Source of the DNA: an uncultured Clostridia bacterium
GTDB lineage: Bacteria > Bacillota > Clostridia > Oscillospirales > Acutalibacteraceae
Assembly (NCBI GenBank): GCA_947567585.1
Contig: CANONE010000010.1
Span: 1-27,860 of the forward strand
DNA: 27,860 nt
Reading direction: 5' to 3'
Shown: piece after piece, positions 1 through 7,432 of the stretch
Layout: the number at the start of each line of letters is the position of its first letter
How positions within the stretch are numbered: the first letter of the stretch is position 1
The notes under the pieces: model-generated
Told to the model about the DNA's origin: nothing
Seen by the model: the letters and a program-made list of their open reading frames with translations, nothing else
Database searches by the model: none
Made by a program: the position numbers and the translations under genes

Positions 1-616
1 TAAATCCAGCCTTTCGCAGGCCCATGAGGATTTGGGAAAGGCTATGGTGGTATTTGACCACATCGCAGCCCAGAAAATGGGTGTGCCGTTTTCCGGAGAA
101 GAAGTATTGGTCAACCGGCCAGCACTGAATCCGCCCATCCGGGGTATACAGCCAGTCCTGATCTATACCGGCGGTAAATACGGGATGCTCTATGTTAAAG
201 AGAAAAACGCCCCCCGGCTTGCAGGTTTTGAAGACGCTCTGAAAAACGGCGTCCAAACCTTCGATGTAGTGCAGCGCCAGATTGGAAACCACACAGTCCC
301 ACTGGTCCTCCGGGTACTCGTATTCCTCCATGCCGCAGACGCGGTAGCAAATGCCCGGGCCGCTGTTTTGCCTTCGCGCCTGGTCAATCATCTTCCGACT
401 CAGGTCGATGCCCAAAACCTGAGAGGCCCCCTGCTCCTGGGCAAATTTGCAGTGCCACCCATACCCGCACCCCAGGTCAAGGACGGTTTTCCCCTCCAGC
501 GGCGGGAACAGAGGCTTTAACTGGCGCCACTCCCCGGCAGAGGACAGGCCGTCCCGGCTACGGGGCATTTGGGCGTACTGGTTAAAAAGGCTGTCGTTAT
601 CATACTTGTTTTGCAC
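1..616 (-). CDS. Class I SAM-dependent methyltransferase (3' end cut by window edge)
   Basis: Reading the minus strand from a GTG at 616 gives about 205 open codons that run off the left edge, so the C-terminus is missing (such proteins are often around 240-250 aa). Motif I is LDLGCGYGWHCKFA near residues 42-55. It is followed by the acidic end of strand beta-2 (GIDLS), then DCVVSNLALHY (motif IV region) and CKPGGVFLFNIEHPVF. These are hallmarks of the Rossmann-fold methyltransferase family (Methyltransf_11/25 type). The GTG start is chosen because AAAGGAG lies a few bases upstream and a strong SigA promoter sits just behind it. The substrate cannot be read from the sequence. Cytosolic, with no membrane segment. 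It is transcribed divergently from the MBL-fold gene. Family call is firm; specific role unknown. Confidence 0.88.
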   Translation of the reverse strand, partial: MQNKYDNDSLFNQYAQMPRSRDGLSSAGEWRQLKPLFPPLEGKTVLDLGCGYGWHCKFAQEQGASQVLGIDLSRKMIDQARRQNSGPGICYRVCGMEEYEYPEDQWDCVVSNLALHYIEGLDAVFQSVFKTCKPGGVFLFNIEHPVFTAGIDQDWLYTPDGRIQCWPVDQYFFSGKRHTHFLGCDVVKYHHSLSQILMGLRKAGF

Positions 617-648
617 AGAAAACGCTCCTTTGCAATAAATTTGCAAAA

Positions 649-677
649 ATTATAGCAAGGTTAGAAGAAAATATCAA
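649..677 (-). promoter_or_regulatory. SigA-type promoter for the methyltransferase
   Basis: On the minus strand, TTGATA (677-672) and TATAAT (654-649) are separated by 17 bp. The predicted start of transcription is near 642, about 26 nt before the GTG start codon. Confidence 0.75.
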
Positions 678-797
678 GAGTAATATTGAAATAAACAACG
701 CAACCTAACCTATAAAAGATAAACCCTGGGCTATCCCGAAACGCCAGCAGGGACGGGGCCATGGTTTTGACGGCCGTACATTTGGCGGCTTGCGTTA

Positions 798-827
798 TTG
801 ACATGGCAACAAAGGTCGTGATACAAT
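798..827 (+). promoter_or_regulatory. SigA-type promoter for the MBL-fold hydrolase
   Basis: TTGACA (798-803) and TACAAT (822-827) are separated by 18 bp. AAGGAAGGAGG follows at about 836-845, ahead of the GTG at 856. The promoter diverges from the methyltransferase promoter about 120 bp away. Confidence 0.7.
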
Positions 828-855
828 TAATTATAAGGAAGGAGGCGCGTGCCGG

Positions 856-1632
856 GTGCGAATAACCGCTTTGATTGAGAATACGTCCTCCGATGAGAGG
901 ATTGCTCCGGAGCATGGACTGTCTTTATATATCGAAACGGGCGGGCATAGGATCCTCTTCGATATGGGACAGAGCGGGCGGTTTGCCAGGAATGCCGAAA
1001 TACTGGGCGTGGATTTATCCGCGGTTGATATAGCCGTTGTGTCCCACGGGCATTATGATCATGGGGGAGGACTGGAGAAATTCTTGGAAACCAATGGGGA
1101 AGCGCCTGTGTATATCAGCCGTTTCGCCTTTCAGCCGCACTACAATGGGGACGGAAAATTCATCGGATTGGACCCATCCCTTGCGGAAAGGGAACAGTTG
1201 GTCTTTACCGGGGACGAGTATGCGGTTGCGCGGGGGCTGACGCTATATACATGCAACGCCCGCCCAAGAAAATATGCGGACGGCGTTTCTAGGTTCAGTA
1301 TGTTTGCGGAGGGCCGCCGTCTGCCGGATCCCTTTTATCACGAGCAGTACTTGGCAATAGAGGAAGACGGGAAACGGACGCTGGTCAGCGGCTGCTCGCA
1401 CAAAGGGGTTCTGAATCTGGTGGAATGGTTTAGACCCGACGTTTTGGTGGGCGGGTTCCACTTTCTAAAGCATCCTCTGGACGGCACGCTGGCGGACGCG
1501 GCCAAGCGTCTTCATGCCTGCCGCACAGATTTTTATACCTGCCATTGCACCGGTACAGAGCCCTATCAATTTATGAAACAATACATGGACCGTTTGTCAT
1601 ATCTATCCGCGGGGCAGACGGTCACAGTGTAA
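856..1632 (+). CDS. MBL-fold metallo-hydrolase (COG1237-like)
   Basis: 258 aa from a GTG start preceded by a GGAGG-type site. The metal-binding signature HGHYDHGGG is near residues 64-72, in the N-terminal third. Further conserved His positions occur in SGCSHKG (about 178-184), in GGFHFL (about 198-203) and in the CHCTG motif near 230. This arrangement matches the family annotated as 7,8-dihydropterin-6-yl-methyl-beta-ribofuranosylaminobenzene 5'-phosphate synthase-like hydrolases, which usually have one compact alpha-beta/beta-alpha domain. The archaeal pterin activity should not be assumed in a clostridial protein; the real substrate is unknown. No signal peptide, so cytosolic. It is a single-gene transcript by appearance, with its own promoter and a hairpin downstream. 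Confidence 0.85.
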   Translation: MRITALIENTSSDERIAPEHGLSLYIETGGHRILFDMGQSGRFARNAEILGVDLSAVDIAVVSHGHYDHGGGLEKFLETNGEAPVYISRFAFQPHYNGDGKFIGLDPSLAEREQLVFTGDEYAVARGLTLYTCNARPRKYADGVSRFSMFAEGRRLPDPFYHEQYLAIEEDGKRTLVSGCSHKGVLNLVEWFRPDVLVGGFHFLKHPLDGTLADAAKRLHACRTDFYTCHCTGTEPYQFMKQYMDRLSYLSAGQTVTV

Positions 1633-1750
1633 AAGGGAGAAGGCGGAGACGGGGACTCGGCTGTTCGGCGGCGTTACAGGCGGCGCGGACAAAGCGGTGG
1701 AAAGCTTTGCGGGGGACAGGGGGAATCCTAGCCTAGCCGCTCTGGTAACG

Positions 1751-1803
1751 AATGAGTAAGGCCGCCCCTACAGGCGGCTTTGGCATGGACAGCCTTACTC
1801 ATT
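1751..1803. repeat. 12-bp-arm inverted repeat with nested GC hairpin
   Basis: AATGAGTAAGGC (1751-1762) is perfectly repeated in inverse at 1792-1803. Within it, GCCGCC (1761-1766) pairs with GGCGGC (1773-1778). The inner hairpin could terminate the upstream hydrolase gene, although the T-run is short. The right arm occupies the spacer of the next promoter, so the element could also be a DNA operator. Confidence 0.6.
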
Positions 1804-1814
1804 TGTGCTATAAT
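1786..1814 (+). promoter_or_regulatory. SigA-type promoter of the hemerythrin-receiver gene
   Basis: TGGACA (1786-1791) and TATAAT (1809-1814) are separated by 17 bp. Twelve of those spacer bases are the right arm of the inverted repeat. The predicted transcription start is near 1821. Confidence 0.7.
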
Positions 1815-1821
1815 TTATGTG

Positions 1822-1977
1822 CGCCTATCCACAAAGAGTCCGTGTCTGAGACCGGCGGGGAAACAGGGGCGACACAGCTGCGCTTCACCTCTGCAAGAAG
1901 ACCCGCGCCGATCCTCTTTATTGAATAGGCGGAAAGAATGATTTGGCCTCAGAGCAAGGGGCAAAGGAGGAATTCTT
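1822..1977 (+). promoter_or_regulatory. Structured 5' leader RNA of unknown class
   Basis: About 155 nt of leader lie between the predicted transcription start and the ATG. The first 110 nt can fold with a closing helix CGCCTAT (1822-1828) / ATAGGCG (1925-1931). A second nested helix is AAAGAG (1833-1838) / CTCTTT (1914-1919). Inside that are CGGC-type pairing of 1853-1860 with 1902-1910 and an alternative GTGTC (1842-1846) / GACAC (1871-1875) helix. The last two cross or compete. No U-run follows, and AAAGGAGG lies just before the ATG. I tried to match it to the c-di-GMP, THF, fluoride, c-di-AMP and T-box consensus cores and saw none. It is a candidate regulatory leader only. Confidence 0.45.
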
Positions 1978-3351
1978 ATGAAAAATCAATGGGCGTGGCG
2001 GGACGAATACAGCATTGGCGTTGATGTGATCGACAAAGAGCATCGGCGGCTTTTCAAAATTATTGAAAAGCTTTTCTCATTTGGAGAGGAAGAAAAGAAG
2101 AACCAGCGGACCTGCCAGGAGGGAGTTAAATTCTTTAAAGGCCATGCCATGAAGCATTTTGCCGATGAAGAAACCTACATGGCCACCATTGGCTATGAGG
2201 GCCGCGAAAGACATACACATATACATAAGGATTTTCGGGAGCAAACCCTTCCGACCCTGGAGCAGGAGCTGGAGGAGAGCGGCTATTCCCCGGAGGCTAT
2301 GGACCACTTTCTGGGCGTCTGCGCCGGGTGGCTGATCGGCCATACATTAACGGAGGATCTTGCCATTACCGGAAGGCAGGACAGCAAATGGGAGGGCCTG
2401 CTGCCCAGCGAGGAATTGGCGGCCATGAAAAAGGTGATCAAAGGGCTGGTATTTGACATGTTCCATCTGGAATCCCAGGTCATCAGCGACACCTATGGCG
2501 GAGAGAAGTTTGGAAAAGGCGTGTACTATTGGCTGTCCTATGGCTCTGCGAAGGATGAAGAAAAGCGGCAGGAGGTTATTCTGGTCTTCGAAGAAAAGCT
2601 GCTGGTGAGTACCGTGGGGAAGGCGATGGGGCTAAAGACCAATAAAATGGACAATATGCTGGTCCATGCTTCCCGGTTTGCGGCCAAGCAGTTTGTGGGC
2701 CGGGTGATGGAGCATCTGCCGGATGGGGACAGCTATGAGCTTAAAGAAGAGAACCTGCTGAGCTATGAACAGTTCCAGGAGGTCTTCCAGCGGGAAAAGC
2801 CGCAGGTAAGCCTTTTATTTAACACCGGCGGCCAGGGGTATTTCGCCTATTGCGCCATTGCGCCCCATATGCTGCAAAACGGCGTGGGGACGCCCATCGA
2901 AAATGAAAACGCTATGAGAGAGGTAGAGAAATACCTCTCCAGGCGAAACGCCCAAGCGGAACAGGAGGAAGAGGACCACCGGCTTAAGGTGCTGGTGGTA
3001 GACGACTCCATGACTATCCGCCAGGGCATGAAACAGCTGTTCAGCCAGGATTACGCGGTGGAAGCGGTGGACTCCGGCGCGGCGGCTTTCCGGGCCATTA
3101 CACTGGAAAAACCTGACCTGGTTTTACTGGACTATGAGATGCCGGTGTGCGACGGCCGCCAGACTCTGGAAATGCTGCGGTCCGTAGACGACTTTAAGGA
3201 TATCCCCGTCATCTTTTTGACCGGCCGAAGGGATCCGGAGAGCATGATCAAGGTGATGCCTTTGAACCCGGCCGGCTACCTGCTAAAGCACTTAAAGCCC
3301 CAAGAGATCAAAGAAAAAGTCGACGCTTTTTTCGAAAACGGAAAGCTATAG
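1978..3351 (+). CDS. Bacteriohemerythrin - CheX-like - response regulator receiver fusion
   Basis: 457 aa, cytosolic. Residues 1-135 form a hemerythrin domain carrying a full di-iron ligand set: H22, H60, E64, H79, H83, H122 and D127. This fold reversibly binds O2 or senses NO and iron. Residues about 150-310 resemble a CheX-type phosphatase fold (pattern of FEEKLLVSTVGKAMG followed by an amphipathic helix). The catalytic ExxN of CheX is not evident, so that assignment is tentative. Residues 338-457 are a receiver domain: VVDDS with D342/D343, phospho-acceptor D385 in LLDYEMP, T415 and K437. No output domain follows. The ATG is set by AAAGGAGG. A sigma factor gene follows 46 bp later, possibly co-transcribed. 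It is plausibly an oxygen-linked phosphorelay or chemotaxis adaptor; no kinase is encoded nearby. Confidence 0.85.
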   Translation: MKNQWAWRDEYSIGVDVIDKEHRRLFKIIEKLFSFGEEEKKNQRTCQEGVKFFKGHAMKHFADEETYMATIGYEGRERHTHIHKDFREQTLPTLEQELEESGYSPEAMDHFLGVCAGWLIGHTLTEDLAITGRQDSKWEGLLPSEELAAMKKVIKGLVFDMFHLESQVISDTYGGEKFGKGVYYWLSYGSAKDEEKRQEVILVFEEKLLVSTVGKAMGLKTNKMDNMLVHASRFAAKQFVGRVMEHLPDGDSYELKEENLLSYEQFQEVFQREKPQVSLLFNTGGQGYFAYCAIAPHMLQNGVGTPIENENAMREVEKYLSRRNAQAEQEEEDHRLKVLVVDDSMTIRQGMKQLFSQDYAVEAVDSGAAAFRAITLEKPDLVLLDYEMPVCDGRQTLEMLRSVDDFKDIPVIFLTGRRDPESMIKVMPLNPAGYLLKHLKPQEIKEKVDAFFENGKL

Positions 3352-3397
3352 CGCCTACAAACCCAGCGCGCGGCTTTAGGGAAGGAGGAAGGGACGC

Positions 3398-3994
3398 ATG
3401 GACGATGGGTATGGCAGCCTCAGCGACAGCAGGCTGGCCGCGTGCGTCCGCGCGGGAGAGCCAGACGCCTTTGTGGAGCTGAGCGCCCGGTATCTGTGGT
3501 TGATTCGGGCCAAGGCGGGCCAGTTTACAGGGCCGGCCGCCCCGGAGCGGGAAGACCTCTTTCAGGAGGGTTTTCTAGGGCTCTATGCGGCCGCTATGGG
3601 CTTTCGGGAAGGCGCGGGGGCCAGCTTCTCCACCTATGCCGGGGTGTGCGTCTATAACCGGATGACCAGCGCCGCCCGCCGCCATATGAACGCGGGAAAC
3701 CGCACGCTCAATGAGTCCATCCCCCTGGAGGCCGCCGGGGAGCTCCCCATAGCGGCGGGCGGCCCCCAGGACCTTCTAGAACTGCGGGAGGGGTACGCCG
3801 CCATGTGGCAGCGTATCGACAAGGCCCTGACGCCTTTGGAACGCAAGGCTTTGGAGCTGTATTTGCAGGGCTGCCGCCGGGAAGAAGCGCCCCAGAGGGC
3901 CGGCATGGCGGTGAAAACTTTTGATAACGCCATGCACCGGGTGCGGATGAAGCTGAAAGGGCTGGGCACGGCGCAGACGGATGAAACGGATTAA
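3398..3994 (+). CDS. RNA polymerase sigma-70 family factor, SigH-like
   Basis: 198 aa, start set by GGAAGGAGG 5-12 bases upstream. Region 2 is visible as DLFQEGFLGLYAAA (about 52-65) followed by SFSTYAGVCVYNRM, the -10 recognition and core-binding helices. A linker leads to region 4, LTPLERKALELYLQGCRREE through KTFDNAMHRVRMKL (about 144-187), a helix-turn-helix for -35 contact. Regions 1 and 3 are absent, so it resembles the small SigH-type sporulation/competence factors rather than the housekeeping factor. No anti-sigma gene is adjacent. It lies directly behind the hemerythrin-receiver gene in the same direction, so common transcription is possible. Which regulon it serves is not visible. 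Confidence 0.85.
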   Translation: MDDGYGSLSDSRLAACVRAGEPDAFVELSARYLWLIRAKAGQFTGPAAPEREDLFQEGFLGLYAAAMGFREGAGASFSTYAGVCVYNRMTSAARRHMNAGNRTLNESIPLEAAGELPIAAGGPQDLLELREGYAAMWQRIDKALTPLERKALELYLQGCRREEAPQRAGMAVKTFDNAMHRVRMKLKGLGTAQTDETD

Positions 3995-4038
3995 AATGAA
4001 AAGGGCCGGCCTCGGAAGAGGGCCGGTATGGGTGAAAA

Positions 4039-4317
4039 ATGATGTATGAGGACAAAACGCTGACCTGTAAGGAGTGCGGCAAAAGTTTTCAGTTTACCGC
4101 CGGGGAACAGGAGTTCTACGCGGCTAAGGGATTCTCCAACCATCCCCTTCGCTGTAAGGAGTGCCGGACCCGCCGGCGCCGGGAAGCCTATGCCGGCATA
4201 TGCGCCGCTTGCGGCAAAGAGGCGCGGGTACCCTTTTTGCCAAAGGAGGACCGGCCTCTCTACTGCGCGGAGTGCTATGCCCAGATAAAGGCCGAGCGGG
4301 AAGGGAACCGGATCTAG
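4039..4317 (+). CDS. Small double zinc-ribbon protein
   Basis: 92 aa with four CxxC pairs making two zinc ribbons. The first is CKECGK (about 10-15) with CKEC (about 39-42); the second is CAACGK (about 55-60) with CAEC (about 76-79). The spacing and the PFLPKEDRPLYC stretch match the probable zinc-ribbon / CxxC-x17-CxxC family found as small proteins in Firmicutes. Highly charged between the ribbons (RRRR), so nucleic acid or protein contact is possible. The ribosome binding site is weak (GGTG) and the start is a double ATG. A CCGGCC/GGCCGG hairpin (4006-4011/4021-4026) lies in the gap after the sigma gene. Function unknown. Confidence 0.8.
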   Translation: MMYEDKTLTCKECGKSFQFTAGEQEFYAAKGFSNHPLRCKECRTRRRREAYAGICAACGKEARVPFLPKEDRPLYCAECYAQIKAEREGNRI

Positions 4318-4509
4318 CAGGATAAAAGCCGGCGTGCTGGAGAACCCGCCGCTTTGGAACCTGTATTCATGGCCGGGAGATGCCGGATGGGCCGCCAAAG
4401 ACCCGCTGGCCTTTCGCGCCTGTAGATAGGGGTTCTTGTAGTAAGGCAAGTGCCTGCCAGCGCCATCAAGGCTGTCACGGCGGCTGCCAAATCCCTCCAG
4501 GCGCGTCCA

Positions 4510-4538
4510 TTGACATGCCGCTGGGAATATGCTAAAAT
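4510..4538 (+). promoter_or_regulatory. Extended -10 SigA promoter of leuB
   Basis: TTGACA (4510-4515) and TAAAAT (4533-4538) are separated by 17 bp, with TG one base before the -10. The transcript leader would be only about 30 nt, leaving no room for a leucine T-box. Upstream, 4318-4509 shows nothing recognisable. Confidence 0.8.
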
Positions 4539-4575
4539 TTTCTATATTAGCTGAAAATAGAGGGGAGTCCTCACG

Positions 4576-5652
4576 ATGAAGACGTACAAAATAGCTGTTC
4601 TTAAAGGAGACGGCATTGGTCCGGAAATTGTGGATCAAGCCATCAAGGCGCTGGATCAAGCCGCCAAAAAGCACGGTTTTGCGGTGGATTACGACTATCA
4701 GCTGTTGGGCGGCGCCGCCATTGACGCCACCGGTTCGCCACTTCCAGAGGCTACGATAGAGGCATGCCGGAATGCCAGCTCTGTTCTTTTGGGGGCTGTA
4801 GGCGGACCCAAGTGGGATAAGGAACCCGGGAGCAACCGTCCGGAGGCGGGGCTTTTGGGAATTCGCAAGGCGCTGGGCCTTTATGCCAACCTGCGTCCCG
4901 CCGTCATCTTCGCCCCGCTGCGGGACGCCTCTCCGCTGAAGCCGGAGATCACCGGCGAGAGCTTGGATATCATGGTGGTACGGGAGCTGACCGGCGGTAT
5001 TTATTTTGGAGACCGGGGCACGGAAGAGATAGGGGGCGTGCAGTCCGCCTATGATACCGAGCGCTACAGCGTTCCGGAAATCCAGCGCATTGCCCGGGTT
5101 GCCTTTGATATGGCCCGGAAACGGAACCGCCGGCTGTGCAGCGTGGACAAGGCCAATGTTCTGGACAGCTCCCGGCTGTGGCGGGCCACCGTTAACCGCT
5201 TGGCCGCAGAGTATCCGGATGTAGAGCTCACCCACCTTTATGTGGACAACACCGCTATGCAATTGGTTCGCAATCCCGGACAGTTTGACGTAATCGTGAC
5301 TTCTAACATGTTCGGCGACATTCTTTCCGACGAGGCTTCCATGATCAGCGGTTCCATCGGCATGCTGGCCTCCGCCAGCTTGGGCGAAGGGGGCCTGGGC
5401 CTTTACGAGCCCATCCACGGCTCCGCCCCGGACATTGCCGGGCAGGACGCCGCCAACCCCTTAGCCACCATCCTCTCCGCTGCCATGATGCTCCGCTATT
5501 CCCTCGACCAGCCGGAAGCGGCCCGGTCCATTGAAAACGCGGTGGCGGCGGTCCTAACGCAGGCCCGCACCAGAGACATCTACACCGAGGACTCCGGCTG
5601 CAGGCTAGTAGGCTGCCAAGAAATGGGCAATCTGGTAGCCAGCCTTATCTAA
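4576..5652 (+). CDS. leuB: 3-Isopropylmalate dehydrogenase
   Basis: 358 aa, the usual length. It catalyses the NAD-dependent oxidative decarboxylation of 3-isopropylmalate in leucine biosynthesis, in the cytosol as a dimer with Mg or Mn. Supporting motifs are GDGIGPEIV at the N-terminus, LLGAVGGPKWD with the substrate-loop region, VVRELTGGIYFG with the conserved Arg and Tyr, the Lys-bearing SVDKANVL, DNTAMQL with the metal Asp, TSNMFGDILSDEAS, and GLYEPIHGSAPDIAGQ with the NAD-specific loop. The last stretch separates it from NADP isocitrate dehydrogenases. It stands alone, without leuA/C/D next to it, from its own strong promoter. AGGGGAG precedes the ATG. Tartrate dehydrogenase-like paralogues exist, but the motifs fit LeuB. 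Confidence 0.95.
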   Translation: MKTYKIAVLKGDGIGPEIVDQAIKALDQAAKKHGFAVDYDYQLLGGAAIDATGSPLPEATIEACRNASSVLLGAVGGPKWDKEPGSNRPEAGLLGIRKALGLYANLRPAVIFAPLRDASPLKPEITGESLDIMVVRELTGGIYFGDRGTEEIGGVQSAYDTERYSVPEIQRIARVAFDMARKRNRRLCSVDKANVLDSSRLWRATVNRLAAEYPDVELTHLYVDNTAMQLVRNPGQFDVIVTSNMFGDILSDEASMISGSIGMLASASLGEGGLGLYEPIHGSAPDIAGQDAANPLATILSAAMMLRYSLDQPEAARSIENAVAAVLTQARTRDIYTEDSGCRLVGCQEMGNLVASLI

Positions 5653-5732
5653 CCGGAAAAGCGGTCTGCTCCGGCCACAAGCCTCCAGTGTGAAACGATG
5701 AAAATACGGCAAAAGAGTTTTTCTAAGATGGC

Positions 5733-5790
5733 CAAGACACTTTTTCAAGGAGTGTCTTGATCAGGGTACGGGACGGGATCCCGCAGCCAT
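5733..5790 (+). repeat. Two-hairpin intergenic element, divergent copy A
   Basis: Hairpin 1 is CAAGACACT (5733-5741) / AGTGTCTTG (5751-5759) around a TTTTCAAGG loop. A TCAGGGTAC linker follows, then a GGGA...TCCC hairpin within 5770-5784. The order and linker (CAGGGT-nn-GGGA) match copies at 9056 and 13101, although the stem sequences differ. Confidence 0.45.
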
Positions 5791-5817
5791 AAAGCTGCCG
5801 CCGGGCAGCAATGCAAA

Positions 5818-5876
5818 AGCATCCTGCGCACATCGCCTAAGACCGAACGATGTACGCGGGATGCTCTTTTGTCTTT
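5818..5876. terminator. Bidirectional terminator between leuB and the DUF1624 gene
   Basis: AGCATCC (5818-5824) pairs with GGATGCT (5859-5865), continued by an inner CATCG (5831-5835) / CGATG (5848-5852) helix. A T-rich tail (CTTTTGTCTTT) follows on the plus strand, and TTTT follows the stem on the minus strand. It sits between two convergent genes. Confidence 0.75.
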
Positions 5877-5947
5877 GGTCAACCGTGCCTGTACGCGCTT
5901 TAACCGGCGTGGGTTTCAGCGGCCGGGGAGGCTCTCAGGCGGCGCTA

Positions 5948-6712
5948 TTATCCGCCTTGCAGGGCCATGAAGATTACCATGATCAGGGGCTGGTGGAGCA
6001 GGTAAATAAGCAGGCTGTGTCGGCCCAAAAAGGACAAAGGCGCAAAACCGGGACGCAGCTTGTCCATAAGGGGCTGGCAGGGCCCTGCAAGCCGCCACAG
6101 AAAGTATCCGGCGGAATAGAGGAAAAACCAGGGCAGCAATGGGAAATAGTCGGTAGAATGAAAGGCCGGCCCCGGCAAGCCCAGCATGGCAAGGCCCGGG
6201 AACTGGTAGAGCCCTGCGGGCAGCTCCCACAGCCGGAGGCTTTCAAAGCCCAAGGCCCCGCGAGGCACTTGGTCACTGAGGAAAAAGAGGAAAAGGCTGA
6301 CTAGAAATCCCGCCGGCGCTGGGAAAGCCGGACGTCCGGGGAGACGCCGCCACAGCTCCCGCAGCAGGTGCAGGCACAGAGTGGCCAATCCCATGAACCA
6401 CAGAATTCCGTATACAATCAGCTGAGAGGGCATGGCCAAATAAGTGATCACTGTAATCAGCAGGCCGCATCCCAGCAGGAATGCGCCCCGTTTCACATGG
6501 CTTCTGGACATGCCCCAGCAAAACCCCGACACCAGCACAAAGCCCCAGCGGTTTACCGCCCGCAGGGCATAGGCCATGGGGCCGTCGTTCCAAGGAGTGG
6601 GGATCCCCCACATATTCTTTACATCATACAGGATGTGAAACAGGATCATCCCCAGGATGCAGACACCCCGGATGGTATCCAGCATTTCATAGCGGACCTT
6701 TTCAGATTTCAA
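5948..6712 (-). CDS. DUF1624 membrane acyltransferase-like protein
   Basis: 254 aa, polytopic. The N-terminus carries RYEMLDTIRGVCILGMILFH, the typical LDxxRG...FH start of the DUF1624 / heparan-alpha-glucosaminide N-acetyltransferase-like family. The His is presumed to take part in transmembrane acetyl transfer. Several hydrophobic helices follow (VLVSGFCWG, LITVITYLA, GILWFMGLATLCLHLL and others), ending in HSLLIYLLHQPLIMVIFMAL, a common closing helix of acyltransferase-3-like proteins. The start is a TTG sharing TTGA with the stop of the upstream deaminase gene, so translation is probably coupled. A later ATG at residue 10 is a possible alternative. The acyl acceptor in this organism is not known. 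Confidence 0.8.
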   Translation of the reverse strand: MKSEKVRYEMLDTIRGVCILGMILFHILYDVKNMWGIPTPWNDGPMAYALRAVNRWGFVLVSGFCWGMSRSHVKRGAFLLGCGLLITVITYLAMPSQLIVYGILWFMGLATLCLHLLRELWRRLPGRPAFPAPAGFLVSLFLFFLSDQVPRGALGFESLRLWELPAGLYQFPGLAMLGLPGPAFHSTDYFPLLPWFFLYSAGYFLWRLAGPCQPLMDKLRPGFAPLSFLGRHSLLIYLLHQPLIMVIFMALQGG

Positions 6713-7206
6713 TAGCCCAGCACCCCCCGCAGGGATTCATCGTCCGCCACCCAGCTCTCCACCTGGATTACCCGGTAATTCTCCCTGTCGTCCCGGACGA
6801 TGACCCGGGCAATTCCGGCGTTGATCACCAGGCGCTTGCACATGGAGCAGCACACGGCGTTCTTTATGTAGCTCCCGTCCGAGACCTCCGTGCCTACCAG
6901 ATACAGATCCGCCCCAATCATGTCCCGGCGGGGGGCGCAGATAATGGCGTTGGCTTCGGCGTGGACGCTGCGGCACAGCTCAAAGCGCTCCCCCCGGGGG
7001 ATTTCCAGCTTTTTCCGCAGGCAATAGCCCAGGTCGGAACAGTTTGCCCGGCCTCGAGGAGCGCCCACATAGCCGGTGGAGATCACCTCGTCGTTTTTGA
7101 CGATCACCGCCCCGTACCAGCGCCGCAGGCAAGTGCAGCGCTTCGAGACCACCTCCGCCAAGTCCAAATAGTAATTCACTTTATCCCTTCGCTGGAAAGC
7201 CTGCAT
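6709..7206 (-). CDS. Deoxycytidylate (dCMP) deaminase, ComEB-like
   Basis: 165 aa from ATG 7206, chosen because AAAGGAG lies 8 bases upstream; the longer reading to 7368 would include leader hairpins. It converts dCMP to dUMP to feed thymidylate synthesis. Zinc-site motifs are HAEANAI (the His ligand and catalytic Glu, about residues 71-77) and the Cys pair in VCCSMCK (about 103-109). GAVIVKNDEVISTGYVGAPRG is the usual dCMP deaminase N-terminal strand and loop, and LGYCLRKKL fits the second zinc/allosteric loop. Cytosolic. It heads a two-gene operon with the DUF1624 membrane protein, joined by a 4-nt overlap, which is an odd functional pairing. A roughly 190-nt hairpin-rich leader precedes it. 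Confidence 0.88.
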   Translation of the reverse strand: MQAFQRRDKVNYYLDLAEVVSKRCTCLRRWYGAVIVKNDEVISTGYVGAPRGRANCSDLGYCLRKKLEIPRGERFELCRSVHAEANAIICAPRRDMIGADLYLVGTEVSDGSYIKNAVCCSMCKRLVINAGIARVIVRDDRENYRVIQVESWVADDESLRGVLGY

Positions 7207-7397
7207 GCCGGGCGCTCCTTTCTGAGAAGGCATTGGAGCGCCGCTCCAATGCCCATATGAGTTAAACAAACATCTACGGCCAGATGGGCGGGCTTCCGCT
7301 TGGCCGCTCTTGGCAGATCCGCGCCGCCTCTGCCGGACCTTTCGCCAAGCGAAAGGCGGCCGTTTCACGGACAGGGGAAACTCCGGATGTATGCCTT
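7207..7397 (-). promoter_or_regulatory. Hairpin-rich 5' leader of the dCMP deaminase operon
   Basis: Three clear stems lie in the transcribed leader. The first is CCTTTCGC (7338-7345) / GCGAAAGG (7349-7356). The second is CGGCCA (7277-7282) / TGGCCG (7301-7306). The third is an 11-bp perfect stem GGCATTGGAGC (7229-7239) / GCTCCAATGCC (7243-7253) with a 3-nt loop, ending about 10 nt before the ribosome binding site. The last stem is followed by TTCTC, a weak U-tract. It could be an attenuator or an RNA switch; no known class was recognised. Confidence 0.5.
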
Positions 7398-7403
7398 GCG
7401 TAC

Positions 7404-7432
7404 ATTATACCACATTCCCGCCGGCATTTCCA
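7404..7432 (-). promoter_or_regulatory. Extended -10 promoter of the deaminase operon
   Basis: TATAAT (7409-7404) with an upstream TGG gives an extended -10. TGGAAA (7432-7427) is a weak -35 at 17 bp. The predicted start is near 7397. Confidence 0.6.

Noticed and set aside
3991..5418. 475-codon open frame on the minus strand opposite the zinc-ribbon gene and leuB
   Set aside because: It is antisense to two well-supported genes, has no domain, and owes its length to high GC codon structure.
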